Source: Cellulophaga baltica (GTDB lineage Bacteria > Bacteroidota > Bacteroidia > Flavobacteriales > Flavobacteriaceae). Taken from it: a stretch of 64,000 nt of DNA. The position numbers were made by a program, and so were the translations under genes. Each line of letters begins with the position of its first letter. Position 1 is the first letter of the stretch. The notes under the pieces are model-generated. The model was not told where the DNA came from, searched no databases, and saw nothing but the letters and a program-made list of their open reading frames with translations. The stretch spans positions 202,686 through 266,685 of the forward strand of contig NZ_FNBD01000008.1 of NCBI RefSeq assembly GCF_900102165.1. The letters are read 5' to 3'. Below are positions 54,521-61,976 of this stretch, one piece after another.

Positions 54521-56421
54521 TGCAGCTAGAGCCTAAAGACATTTTAAAAAAATATTGGGGATTTTCTGATTTTAAAGAATCTCAAGAAGAAATTATAGCT
54601 GCTATTTTACAGCAGAAAGATGTCCTCGCTTTGTTACCTACAGGTGGAGGAAAATCGCTCTGCTTTCAAGTTCCTGCGCTGGCTACTGATGGAATTTGCA
54701 TTGTCGTTTCCCCTTTAATCGCCTTAATTAAAGACCAAGTAGACAACCTAAAAAAGAAAGGTATAAAGGCATTAGCGCTAACGGGTGGTATCTCTCAAAA
54801 TGAAGTAGTAGATTTATTAGACAATTGCCTTTATGGAAAATATAAATTTCTATACCTATCTCCAGAAAGGTTGCAACAAGATCTTATAAAAGACCGCATT
54901 CAGGGAATGAATGTGAATCTAATTGCTATAGATGAAGCCCACTGTATTTCTCAATGGGGAAATGATTTTAGACCTTCTTATCTTAATTGTAGTGTGTTAA
55001 GAGATCTTGCGCCTGATGCTCCTATCATTGCTTTAACAGCCACTGCAACCCCTGTAGTCGCTAAAGATATTGTCACTAATTTAAGGCTTGATGAACCCTT
55101 AATTAAGAAAACTTCTTTTGCTAGAGATAATATTGCTTTTAATGTAAGTTGGGATGATGACAAGCACTACCAACTAAAGCAACTTTTACAAGATAGTAAA
55201 CACAGTGGTATTGTTTATGTACGTACCAGAAAACTAACGCAAGAATTAACGCATTACTTAAGTTCTCAAAACATAAGTGCTACCTTTTATCATGGCGGAC
55301 TCTCTAAAGAGGTAAAAGGAGACCGTTTAAAGTTATGGCTAGACGATAAAGTGGGGGTCATGGTAGCTACCAACGCCTTTGGCATGGGAATAGACAAAGC
55401 AGATGTGAGTACTATTGTACATTATCAAATACCTGATAGTGTAGAAAACTATTTTCAAGAAGCAGGTAGAGCTGGTAGAAATGGTGCTCCTGCTACAGCT
55501 ACTGTACTCACCAACAAATCTGACGAAATACAGGTAAAACGACAGTTTTTGAGCGGTTTACCCACGGTACCCTATTTAAAAACGCTCTACAATAAGCTCA
55601 ATAATTACTTTCAAATTTCTTTTGGAGAAAGTAGTACAGAAACGTATCAATTAAATTTTAATGCCTTCTGCGCCACTTATTCTTTAAACCCTTTTCTAAC
55701 GTATAACGCACTGCGTATTTTAGATCAGAATTCTGTGATTGCTTTATCAGAATCATTCTCAAAAAAAACCAGTATACGGTTTATCGCTACAAAAAATCAT
55801 ATTTTTGATTACATTGATACCTATGGCAAAATAGCGCCGATACTACAGGATATTTTAAGAACCTATGGCGGAATTTTTGAGTATGACACTAAAATAAATA
55901 CTTTTGCCATTGCCAAAAAATCGAGCGTTAGCGAAAAAGAGGTTGTTAAGGTATTAGAACAGTTAAAGAAAGATGAAATTATTACCTATACCGCTCAGCA
56001 CAATGATATAGAAGTGTTATTTCTTGTTCCTAGAGAAGATGAAAGAACCATTAATCTCTTTGCTAAAAAAGTAGAACTCCTTACCGCCCAGAAAACAAAA
56101 AATATAGAAGCCGTTCTTCTATATTTAAAGAATGATACGGTGTGTAGAAGTCAGCAATTACTGGCCTACTTTGGAGAGAAAAAAGAGGCTTGTGGACGTT
56201 GCGATGTGTGCTTAAAAACTCCGCCTATTGCTGTAGAAATTATAGCTTTAGCCAAAGAGGCCATTTTAATGCAATTACAGCAGAAGCCACAAACTTCTAG
56301 AGAAATTATAAAGACCGTCCTCTATAAAGAAGAGGCTATTTTTAGTGCTATAAAGGCACTTTTAGAAGATGAAATAATAGATATTACCGAAAAAAACGAA
56401 TACAAAATAGCAAAAGCATGA
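54520..56421 (+). CDS. recQ: ATP-dependent DNA helicase RecQ
   Basis: A 633-residue 3'-5' superfamily 2 helicase in recombination and fork repair. Motif I 'LLPTGGGKSLCFQVPAL', II 'IDEAHCISQWGNDFRPSY', III 'LTATATP', VI 'YFQEAGRAGRNGAPA', then a RecQ zinc domain with 'ACGRCDVC' and a winged-helix region. A canonical HRDC domain is not clear at the C-terminus. Start is GTG, overlapping the preceding stop; its end overlaps the fmt start by four bases (ATGA). Confidence 0.96.
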   Translation: MQLEPKDILKKYWGFSDFKESQEEIIAAILQQKDVLALLPTGGGKSLCFQVPALATDGICIVVSPLIALIKDQVDNLKKKGIKALALTGGISQNEVVDLLDNCLYGKYKFLYLSPERLQQDLIKDRIQGMNVNLIAIDEAHCISQWGNDFRPSYLNCSVLRDLAPDAPIIALTATATPVVAKDIVTNLRLDEPLIKKTSFARDNIAFNVSWDDDKHYQLKQLLQDSKHSGIVYVRTRKLTQELTHYLSSQNISATFYHGGLSKEVKGDRLKLWLDDKVGVMVATNAFGMGIDKADVSTIVHYQIPDSVENYFQEAGRAGRNGAPATATVLTNKSDEIQVKRQFLSGLPTVPYLKTLYNKLNNYFQISFGESSTETYQLNFNAFCATYSLNPFLTYNALRILDQNSVIALSESFSKKTSIRFIATKNHIFDYIDTYGKIAPILQDILRTYGGIFEYDTKINTFAIAKKSSVSEKEVVKVLEQLKKDEIITYTAQHNDIEVLFLVPREDERTINLFAKKVELLTAQKTKNIEAVLLYLKNDTVCRSQQLLAYFGEKKEACGRCDVCLKTPPIAVEIIALAKEAILMQLQQKPQTSREIIKTVLYKEEAIFSAIKALLEDEIIDITEKNEYKIAKA

Positions 56422-57365
56422 GCAAACTACGAATAGTCTTTATGGGAACCCCAGATTTTGCAGTTGGCATACTGGATACTTTAGTACAGCATTCTTTTGA
56501 TGTTGTTGGTGTCATAACGGCTCCAGATAAACCTGCGGGTCGCGGTAGAAAACTAAATGAATCTGCTGTAAAAAAATATGCTGTAGCACATAACCTTAAG
56601 GTTTTACAACCTACCAATTTAAAGAACGAAGAATTTCTAGAAGAATTAAAAGCGTTGAAACCTAATCTACAGATTATTGTTGCTTTTAGAATGCTCCCAA
56701 AAGTAGTCTGGGAAATTCCAGAGCACGGCACTTTTAATTTACACGCTTCCCTCCTGCCTGATTATAGAGGTGCTGCCCCTATAAACTGGGCCATAATTAA
56801 TGGAGAGACTAAAACAGGCGTTACTACGTTTTTTATAGATGATAAGATTGATACTGGAGAAATACTTCTACAATCAGAAATAGCTATTGATCCAGAAGAG
56901 AACGCAGGAAGCCTACATGACAAGTTGATGATCTTGGGCGCTGATCTAGTGATAACTACTGTAAAAGCTATTGAATCTGGCCATGTAACTACGAAGAAGC
57001 AGCCAGATACGCCTATTGAAAAAGTAGCCTATAAAATTCATAAAGATACCTGTGAGATTAATTGGGATGCTTCAATGGATAAAATTTACAACCATATTCG
57101 TGGGTTGAGTCCGTATCCTGCATCATGGACTACCTTATATAATGGTGAAACAGAATTATTTCTGAAAATTTACGATGCCACCTTATTAAAAGAAGAACAT
57201 TCTATAAAAGCTAAAACTGTCGTTTTTGATAAAAAAACCATCAAAATAGCTGTGACTGGCGGTTTCATTGAGCTTTTAGAGATTCAGCTTCCTGGAAAAA
57301 GAAAGATGAAAACCCATGAGGTTCTAAATGGCTTAAAATTGGATGAAAATGCATATGTTGGCTAA
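56418..57365 (+). CDS. fmt: Methionyl-tRNA formyltransferase
   Basis: Formylates initiator Met-tRNA using 10-formyl-tetrahydrofolate. The 315-residue length is normal. Motifs: 'FMGTPDFAVGILDTL', 'DKPAGRGRKL', the catalytic loop 'NLHASLLPDYRGAAPINWAI' and 'KIDTGEILLQ', with the C-terminal OB-like domain at about 205-315. The start ATGA overlaps recQ, so translation is coupled. Confidence 0.97.
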   Translation: MSKLRIVFMGTPDFAVGILDTLVQHSFDVVGVITAPDKPAGRGRKLNESAVKKYAVAHNLKVLQPTNLKNEEFLEELKALKPNLQIIVAFRMLPKVVWEIPEHGTFNLHASLLPDYRGAAPINWAIINGETKTGVTTFFIDDKIDTGEILLQSEIAIDPEENAGSLHDKLMILGADLVITTVKAIESGHVTTKKQPDTPIEKVAYKIHKDTCEINWDASMDKIYNHIRGLSPYPASWTTLYNGETELFLKIYDATLLKEEHSIKAKTVVFDKKTIKIAVTGGFIELLEIQLPGKRKMKTHEVLNGLKLDENAYVG

Positions 57366-57466
57366 GGCCTTGCTATCACTAGTCTCGACGAAGTGTAAAA
57401 AATAGCCTACTTTATCAACAAACTGTTAGAGTTATTAACAAAAACAGCGATTTCCCCTTGTTTTAC

Positions 57467-57496
57467 TTGCGTTAACCAGTTTTACTTATAAATTTG
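57467..57496 (+). promoter_or_regulatory. Promoter of the HU gene
   Basis: TTG (57467-57469) and TAAATTTG (57489-57496) are 19 bases apart, a close match to the Bacteroidota consensus. The leader would be about 36 bases and A/T-rich. Confidence 0.8.
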
Positions 57497-57537
57497 TTAG
57501 GGTATAGAAATTTTAACAACAATTAATTATTAAAATT

Positions 57538-57810
57538 ATGAACAAAACAGAATTAATCGATGCAATGGCAGCAGATGCTGGTATCACGAAAGCAGCTGCA
57601 AAGAAAGCTTTAGAGTCTTTTTTAGGAAATGTTGAAGGTTCTCTTAAAAAAGGTGGTAGAGTTTCTTTAGTAGGTTTCGGATCTTGGTCTGTATCTAAAA
57701 GAGAAGCAAGAGATGGTAGAAATCCTCAAACAGGAGAAACTATCAAAATTGCTGCTAAAAACGTTGTTAAGTTTAAAGCTGGTGCTGAATTAGCGAAAGC
57801 AGTAAACTAA
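57538..57810 (+). CDS. hup: HU-family DNA-binding protein
   Basis: A 90-residue histone-like protein that bends DNA and compacts the nucleoid. It begins MNKTELIDAMA, has 'SLVGFGSWSV' and the beta-arm 'REARDGRNPQTGETIKIAAK', and ends 'AELAKAVN'. It uses frequent codons more consistently than neighbours, as expected for a highly expressed gene, with its own promoter and terminator. Confidence 0.97.
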   Translation: MNKTELIDAMAADAGITKAAAKKALESFLGNVEGSLKKGGRVSLVGFGSWSVSKREARDGRNPQTGETIKIAAKNVVKFKAGAELAKAVN

Positions 57811-57831
57811 AAATACTTTAGTAATATAATT

Positions 57832-57864
57832 AAAGCACTTCTTTTTAAGAAGTGCTTTTTTTTT
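57832..57864 (+). terminator. Intrinsic terminator after HU
   Basis: AAAGCACTTCTT (57832-57843) pairs with AAGAAGTGCTTT (57847-57858) around TTT, then T to 57864. Confidence 0.92.
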
Positions 57865-57923
57865 GGGTACATTTTGTAAGAAACTAAAAAAAATCTTACA
57901 TTAGAACAACGAACCACGACTAT

Positions 57924-58484
57924 ATGATACATCTACAACCTGAAAAAGGGAAACTCTTAATTGCAGAACCAGCATTGGCTGGTGATGTTTCTTTTAGTAG
58001 ATCTGTTGTATTACTCGCAGAACATGGTGAAGACGGATCTGTAGGATTTATTTTAAATAAGCCCTTAGACTATTCTATTAGTGATCTAGTGACAGAAATA
58101 GAAGTGCCTTTTAAAGTATTTAACGGCGGACCTGTAGAACAAGACAACCTTTACTTTATACACAAGGTACCAGAACTAATTGCCAATAGTATAGAAATAT
58201 CTGACGGCATTTATTGGGGTGGAGATTTTGAATGTATCGTAGGCCTAATTAATACAAATGCCATCTCTGAAGAAGACATTAGATTCTTTTTAGGTTATAC
58301 GGGCTGGTCTTCTTTACAATTAGACAAAGAATTAACGTCTAAATCATGGGCCATACTACCAAACAAATACGAGAGTAACATCATTCAGAAAGCTCCAGGA
58401 GCCTTCTGGAAAGAGAATATGCTTACTTTGGGTGGAGATTACCTTTTGTGGTCTAACACGCCAGAGAACCCTAGCCTGAACTAA
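57924..58484 (+). CDS. YqgE/AlgH family protein
   Basis: A 186-residue UPF0301 protein starting 'LQPEKGKLLIAEPALAGDVSF' in part, with 'VGFILNKPL', 'FNGGPVEQDNLYFIH', 'LGYTGWSSLQLDKEL' and a C-terminal 'WKENMLTLGGDYLLWS'. The fold is known but the cellular role is not; AlgH was linked to alginate regulation in Pseudomonas. A class IV aminotransferase lies convergent downstream. Confidence 0.92.
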   Translation: MIHLQPEKGKLLIAEPALAGDVSFSRSVVLLAEHGEDGSVGFILNKPLDYSISDLVTEIEVPFKVFNGGPVEQDNLYFIHKVPELIANSIEISDGIYWGGDFECIVGLINTNAISEEDIRFFLGYTGWSSLQLDKELTSKSWAILPNKYESNIIQKAPGAFWKENMLTLGGDYLLWSNTPENPSLN

Positions 58485-58560
58485 GTATTTATTCTTGCAG
58501 CTACTTCTAGCTTTATTTAGGCTTCATTCTAAAGCTATCTAAGTACCTATCTTTTAGGTT

Positions 58561-59406
58561 TTATCCTAAGCGAGCAGCTGCATTTAATTTACCTATAAGA
58601 TCTTTGGCTACGGTATTTGCAAAATTCTTTTTACGATATTTTGTAATAGGCTGTATGCCTACTATTGCATTAGTGATAAACAATTCATCTGCTTTTTGTA
58701 ATTCAAATGGAGAAATGGAAGCTTCCTCGAACGTATAGCCTTCTAATTTACCTAGAATATCTATCAATTTTTTACGTAAAATTCCGTTAAGGCACCCCTC
58801 ACTTTTTGGAGGTGTCTTTATGGTTTTTCCGGATACTAAAAACAAATTACCATTTAATGCTTCTACAACCATCTTCTGGTTATTTAGAAGCAAGCAATTC
58901 TGATAGCCGTTTTCTTTTGCAAAAATACTTCCTACAACATTTAAAACTTTATTATTTGTTTTTAACGTAGAAAGCATATCAGGGTTTACATAAAAATCTT
59001 TGAAAAGCTCTACTTCATAAGCCTCTTCATTGATCATAAAAAAAGTATTCTCTAGTTGCTTGGCTTCAATAATGTAAGAGATATCATTGGTTTCTGGAGC
59101 ATACAAACCCCCATCATTTCTAAAAACCGTAAAGCGTATTCTGGTAGCACTATCTTCTAAGCTGTTACTCGCAATGGTGTCGAGGATTTGATTTTCAAGA
59201 TACTCCATGGTAAAACTCATAGGAATTTCCATACGCAGAATTCTCATGGAAGCCATTAATCTTAAATAATGATCTTCCCAGAAGTAGATTTTACTATTTA
59301 CAACTCTAATCGTTTCAAAAAGAGAATCACCATAACGTAGTCCCCTATTATCTTGATTGATGAAGTGTGATGTTGTCGGAATTAATTTTCCGTTATAATT
59401 AAGCAT
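58561..59406 (-). CDS. Class IV aminotransferase (branched-chain or aminodeoxychorismate lyase type)
   Basis: A 281-residue fold-type IV PLP enzyme. It shows 'NRGLRYGDSLFETIRV', the PLP Lys region 'LKTNNKVLNVVGSIFAKENG', 'MVVEALNGNLFLV' and 'CLNGILRKKLIDI'. Members transaminate branched-chain amino acids, act on D-amino acids, or are PabC, which releases 4-aminobenzoate for folate. Short length and divergence from IlvE make PabC or a related role possible but unproven. An intrinsic terminator stops right at its start codon. Confidence 0.85.
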   Translation of the reverse strand: MLNYNGKLIPTTSHFINQDNRGLRYGDSLFETIRVVNSKIYFWEDHYLRLMASMRILRMEIPMSFTMEYLENQILDTIASNSLEDSATRIRFTVFRNDGGLYAPETNDISYIIEAKQLENTFFMINEEAYEVELFKDFYVNPDMLSTLKTNNKVLNVVGSIFAKENGYQNCLLLNNQKMVVEALNGNLFLVSGKTIKTPPKSEGCLNGILRKKLIDILGKLEGYTFEEASISPFELQKADELFITNAIVGIQPITKYRKKNFANTVAKDLIGKLNAAARLG

Positions 59407-59431
59407 AAAAAAACCTTGAAAATTTTCAAGG
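59407..59431 (-). terminator. Terminator hairpin abutting the aminotransferase start codon
   Basis: An 18-base perfect palindrome (CCTTGAAAA with its complement, 59414-59431) is followed on the minus strand by seven T that end next to the ATG at 59406. It would end transcripts of the START-like gene or act as an attenuator. Confidence 0.75.
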
Positions 59432-59461
59432 TCAAAGATATCGTTTTATAGTAAAATAGCC

Positions 59462-59845
59462 TTAAGCAGAACCTAAAACTTGTTTTAAACTAGATACTTG
59501 GTTGGTCCAAAGCATTTTAGACTCATCAATTTCATCTTCTTCTGCAAAATCTGTAATGAATAAAGAAACATCCGAAGTAATTTCATCTACAATAATTTTC
59601 ATTTCAAAGAAACTATCGTCCTCTTCTGCCGTCCATCTAAATTTAACAAACTCTTCACTTTTTCTTTTTAACAACTTAGCCTCTTCTTCTGACTCATCCC
59701 AGATAAAATAAAACTTTTCTCCTCTTGAGTTAACGTTGTCTGCGAACCACTCAGATAATCCTGATGGTGTTGAAATATAGGTATATAACAATTGAGGTGA
59801 CGACTGTATCACGAACTCAATTTCAAATTTTACTTTATCACTCAT
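59462..59845 (-). CDS. START-like (AHSA1/SRPBCC) domain protein
   Basis: A 127-residue helix-grip protein, acidic throughout, with 'EFVIQSSPQLLYTYISTPSGLSEWFAD' split features and a final 'MLWTNQVSSLKQVLGSA' helix. Small START-like proteins in Bacteroidota often bind lipids or other hydrophobic ligands. It is upstream of the aminotransferase with a terminator between them. Ligand unknown. Confidence 0.83.
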   Translation of the reverse strand: MSDKVKFEIEFVIQSSPQLLYTYISTPSGLSEWFADNVNSRGEKFYFIWDESEEEAKLLKRKSEEFVKFRWTAEEDDSFFEMKIIVDEITSDVSLFITDFAEEDEIDESKMLWTNQVSSLKQVLGSA

Positions 59846-59932
59846 TCTAAATAGTATTTTCGTTGGGCAATATATATATTTATATATGATAAAAAAATTA
59901 AATGTGTCAGAATATTTTTTTCAAAATTTATT

Positions 59933-59963
59933 TTGATAGGCAAGAAATTAAAGTATATATTTG
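59933..59963 (+). promoter_or_regulatory. Promoter of the tRNA-Met gene
   Basis: TTG (59933-59935) and TATATTTG (59956-59963) are 20 bases apart. The tRNA begins 20 bases after the -7 element, leaving a short 5' leader for RNase P. Confidence 0.8.
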
Positions 59964-59982
59964 CAGCCGTTAAAAAAAACAT

Positions 59983-60059
59983 GGCGAGGTAGCTCAGTTG
60001 GTTAGAGCGTCGGATTCATAACCCGGAGGTCACGAGTTCAACTCTCGTTCTCGCTACCA
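59983..60059 (+). tRNA. tRNA-Met (anticodon CAT)
   Basis: A 77-base cloverleaf with encoded CCA. The acceptor stem pairs GGCGAGG with TCTCGCT (G-T at both ends), U8-A9 follow, the D arm is GCTC/GAGC, and the anticodon loop TTCATAA sits on stem TCGGA/CCCGG with an A-C mismatch at 31-39. The T arm is ACGAG/CTCGT. A paired first acceptor position argues against initiator tRNA. Elongator Met is most likely; tRNA-Ile(CAT) with lysidine cannot be excluded. Confidence 0.93.
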
Positions 60060-60065
60060 GTAAAC

Positions 60066-60098
60066 AAACGGTTTAGTTCATTCTAAACCGTTTTTTTT
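60066..60098 (+). terminator. Intrinsic terminator after the tRNA
   Basis: AAACGGTTTAG (60066-60076) pairs with CTAAACCGTTT (60083-60093) around TTCATT, with eight T ending at 60098. Confidence 0.92.
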
Positions 60099-60284
60099 AT
60101 GTTTTATTTTTAGCATTTCTAAACTAGCAACAGGCACCTAGAGGGCTAAATTTCAGGAAACAAAACTATACATCCACGATGATTTTAAACAACTTGTGTG
60201 CTTTGCATAAAATAAATTAGGCTTAAAAAAGGTGTAATTTTATATTTTGTTTTAATTTTTGCTTCTTATACTGCACAATTTATT

Positions 60285-60668
60285 TCATCGTTTTGACATG
60301 TATTCTTGCCAGAGAACTAAAACATATTTGTTATTTCTGTTCTCTTTTATTTTTCGAAAACCATATTCATATACAAAAAGATATACCTCTCCCTTCTGGT
60401 TTTTCCAAAAATGTGTAAAGAAATTAGGGTCAAACCCCTCGGATAGCAACACAGCTTCCCTAACTGTTACCTTACCACCTTTATTGTAATCTTTTAGTAT
60501 TTTCCTATTACGTCGTAACTGATTATCAACTTTATTGAAAAAGCGTTCTGGTTGCTGTTTTGTTTGCTGGTATTGATACGCACTCTTACATTGTGCGTCG
60601 CAGAACTTTTTATCTGATCTTCCTTTCAACTCTTCCTTGCAATAGACACATATTCTATCCAATATCAT
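60285..60668 (-). CDS. Small zinc-ribbon protein beside the recombinase
   Basis: A 127-residue basic protein with an N-terminal treble-clef-like zinc site (C7-x2-C10 and C23-x3-C27) followed by a Lys/Gln/Arg-rich helical region ('QQPERFFNKVDNQLRRNRK'). The rest contains 'GFDPNFFTHFWKNQKGEVYLFVYEYGF'. I recall similar uncharacterised proteins in flavobacterial genomes. It is divergent from the recombinase, with 89 bases between them carrying inverted repeats. Function unknown; DNA binding is plausible. Confidence 0.75.
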   Translation of the reverse strand: MILDRICVYCKEELKGRSDKKFCDAQCKSAYQYQQTKQQPERFFNKVDNQLRRNRKILKDYNKGGKVTVREAVLLSEGFDPNFFTHFWKNQKGEVYLFVYEYGFRKIKENRNNKYVLVLWQEYMSKR

Positions 60669-60685
60669 GCTTTTAAATTAAAGGT

Positions 60686-60710
60686 ATAATATACGCATAT
60701 TATTCGTATA
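60686..60710. promoter_or_regulatory. Inverted repeats between the zinc-ribbon and recombinase genes
   Basis: ATAATAT (60686-60692) and ATATTAT (60697-60703) form an inverted repeat around ACGC. TATACG (60690-60695) and CGTATA (60705-60710) form a second, overlapping one. Their place between divergent genes suggests an operator or overlapping promoters. Confidence 0.4.
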
Positions 60711-60757
60711 ACATTCTCTTAGCTAACCTGTTTCCATTAAATTGCTTAAAAATAAGA

Positions 60758-61888
60758 ATGGAAAAAGGCAGAAATGTTACATTAAAACACCTCTTAATTA
60801 AAGAAAAACGTTTTATCGGTTTGCAGTTCAACACTGATAAAGTTATTCATTCACTTGTAAAACAATTACCAGATGTAAAATGGAGTAACACTTATAACAT
60901 GGCTTACATTGTAAACAATAAAGAAAACTTAAACCTGATATTTGATCTATTTACCGGTGTCGTTTGGGTTAATTGCAACCATTTCTTTGATAAAAAAATA
61001 TCAAAAGAAAATAATGAGCCCATTAATATTGCATGGTTCAGAAAAAGACAACTTCCCCAGACTTATAGGGTTTGTCCTAATAGTTATTTAGATAAACTAG
61101 AGCTCAAAAAATATGCAAACAACACTGTAAAAACATACATATCAAGCTTTGAGGCATTTATTAATTATTATAATAACGCGGAATTAGTTTCTCTTAATGA
61201 AAGTGATGTTAGAACATATCTGTTAAAATTAATTCAAGATAAAAAATCTAATTCTTACATAAACTCTGCTATCAACAGTATAAAGTTTTATTACGAATCT
61301 GTTCTTGGTATGCCTAACAGGTTTTACGAAATAGAAAGACCTAGAAAAGAAAAGAAGTTGCCAAAAGTACTTGCTAAAGAAGATGTATTTGATATTATAG
61401 CACATACAAACAACTTGAAACACAAATGTATTGTTAGTCTTTTATACTCCTCTGGAATACGTAGAAATGAATTAATTAATTTAAAAATTTCGGATATAGA
61501 CAGTAGACGAATGTTAATAAGGATTGAATCTGCAAAAGGAAATAAAGATCGCTACACCTTACTCTCTCATTCGCTCCTGAAAGATTTACGAACGTATTAT
61601 ACGCAATATAAACCTGAAAAGTATCTAATAGAAGGTATGTATGGAAAACAATATTCTGGTCAAAGCATTGGAAAGATTGTACGTAACGCGGCGCAAAAAG
61701 CAGGGATTAGAATTATAGTAACACCGCATATGCTTAGACACAGTTTTGCAACTCATTTATTAGAAGCAGGCACGGATATAAGACAAATTCAGGTTTTACT
61801 TGGCCATAGCTCTACAAAAACAACTGAAATATATACTCATGTTGCTACTACAACTTTTAAAAAAATAAAAAACCCTCTTGATTCTTAG
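60758..61888 (+). CDS. Tyrosine recombinase, Xer-like, putative cassette integrase
   Basis: A 376-residue site-specific recombinase. The C-terminal catalytic domain has all expected residues: R235 (SSGIRRNEL), K260 (SAKGNKDR), H324 and R327 (PHMLRHSFATHL), H350 (LLGHSS) and the nucleophile Y359 (EIYTHV). A SAM-like core-binding domain covers about 105-200. The first 85 residues are an extra domain ('GLQFNTDKVIHSLVKQ', 'VKWSNTYNMAYIV') that reminds me of HARP-like DNA-annealing modules. The extra helix segment that marks IntI integrases between the K and HxxR motifs is absent. Its position before core sites and cassettes suggests it moves them. Confidence 0.9.
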   Translation: MEKGRNVTLKHLLIKEKRFIGLQFNTDKVIHSLVKQLPDVKWSNTYNMAYIVNNKENLNLIFDLFTGVVWVNCNHFFDKKISKENNEPINIAWFRKRQLPQTYRVCPNSYLDKLELKKYANNTVKTYISSFEAFINYYNNAELVSLNESDVRTYLLKLIQDKKSNSYINSAINSIKFYYESVLGMPNRFYEIERPRKEKKLPKVLAKEDVFDIIAHTNNLKHKCIVSLLYSSGIRRNELINLKISDIDSRRMLIRIESAKGNKDRYTLLSHSLLKDLRTYYTQYKPEKYLIEGMYGKQYSGQSIGKIVRNAAQKAGIRIIVTPHMLRHSFATHLLEAGTDIRQIQVLLGHSSTKTTEIYTHVATTTFKKIKNPLDS

Positions 61889-61900
61889 AAAAATATAAAA

Positions 61901-61928
61901 GATATAATGAACATATGTTCAATATATC
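61901..61928. repeat. Palindrome copy 1 upstream of the cassette array
   Basis: A 28-base inverted repeat with one mismatched pair, centred on the perfect core TGAACATATGTTCA (61908-61921). The same core recurs in copy 2, centres 38 bases apart. No T-run follows, so it is not a terminator. Confidence 0.85.
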
Positions 61929-61940
61929 TTAAATTGGCAG

Positions 61941-61964
61941 TATAATGAACATATGTTCATTATA
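61941..61964. repeat. Palindrome copy 2 upstream of the cassette array
   Basis: A perfect 24-base palindrome with half-site TATAATGAACAT. It ends five bases before the GTTGGGC core site. With copy 1 it probably forms the recombinase-binding part of an attI-like site, or an operator. An overlapping ATG at 61945 is not the start of the downstream gene. Confidence 0.9.
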
Positions 61965-61969
61965 CAATT

Positions 61970-61976
61970 GTTGGGC
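61970..61976 (+). other. attI-like core site at the first cassette boundary
   Basis: GTTGGGC fits GTTRRRY. In integrons the crossover lies between G and TT, placing the join at 61970/61971. Its complement GCCCAAC begins the end repeat of the same cassette at 63021. TACAATTG at 61963-61970 is one mismatch from a -7 element and could drive cassettes. Confidence 0.65.

Noticed and set aside
59983..60059. Initiator tRNA-fMet
   Set aside because: The first acceptor pair is G-T rather than an unpaired position, and the anticodon stem lacks three consecutive G-C pairs next to the loop.
60758..61888. Calling the recombinase a classical IntI
   Set aside because: The IntI-specific extra segment between the catalytic Lys and HxxR motifs is absent; spacing matches Xer-like enzymes.
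61941..61964. The 24-base palindrome as a terminator of the recombinase gene
   Set aside because: It is A/T-rich with no following T-run, and its core is repeated 38 bases upstream, which fits protein binding better.
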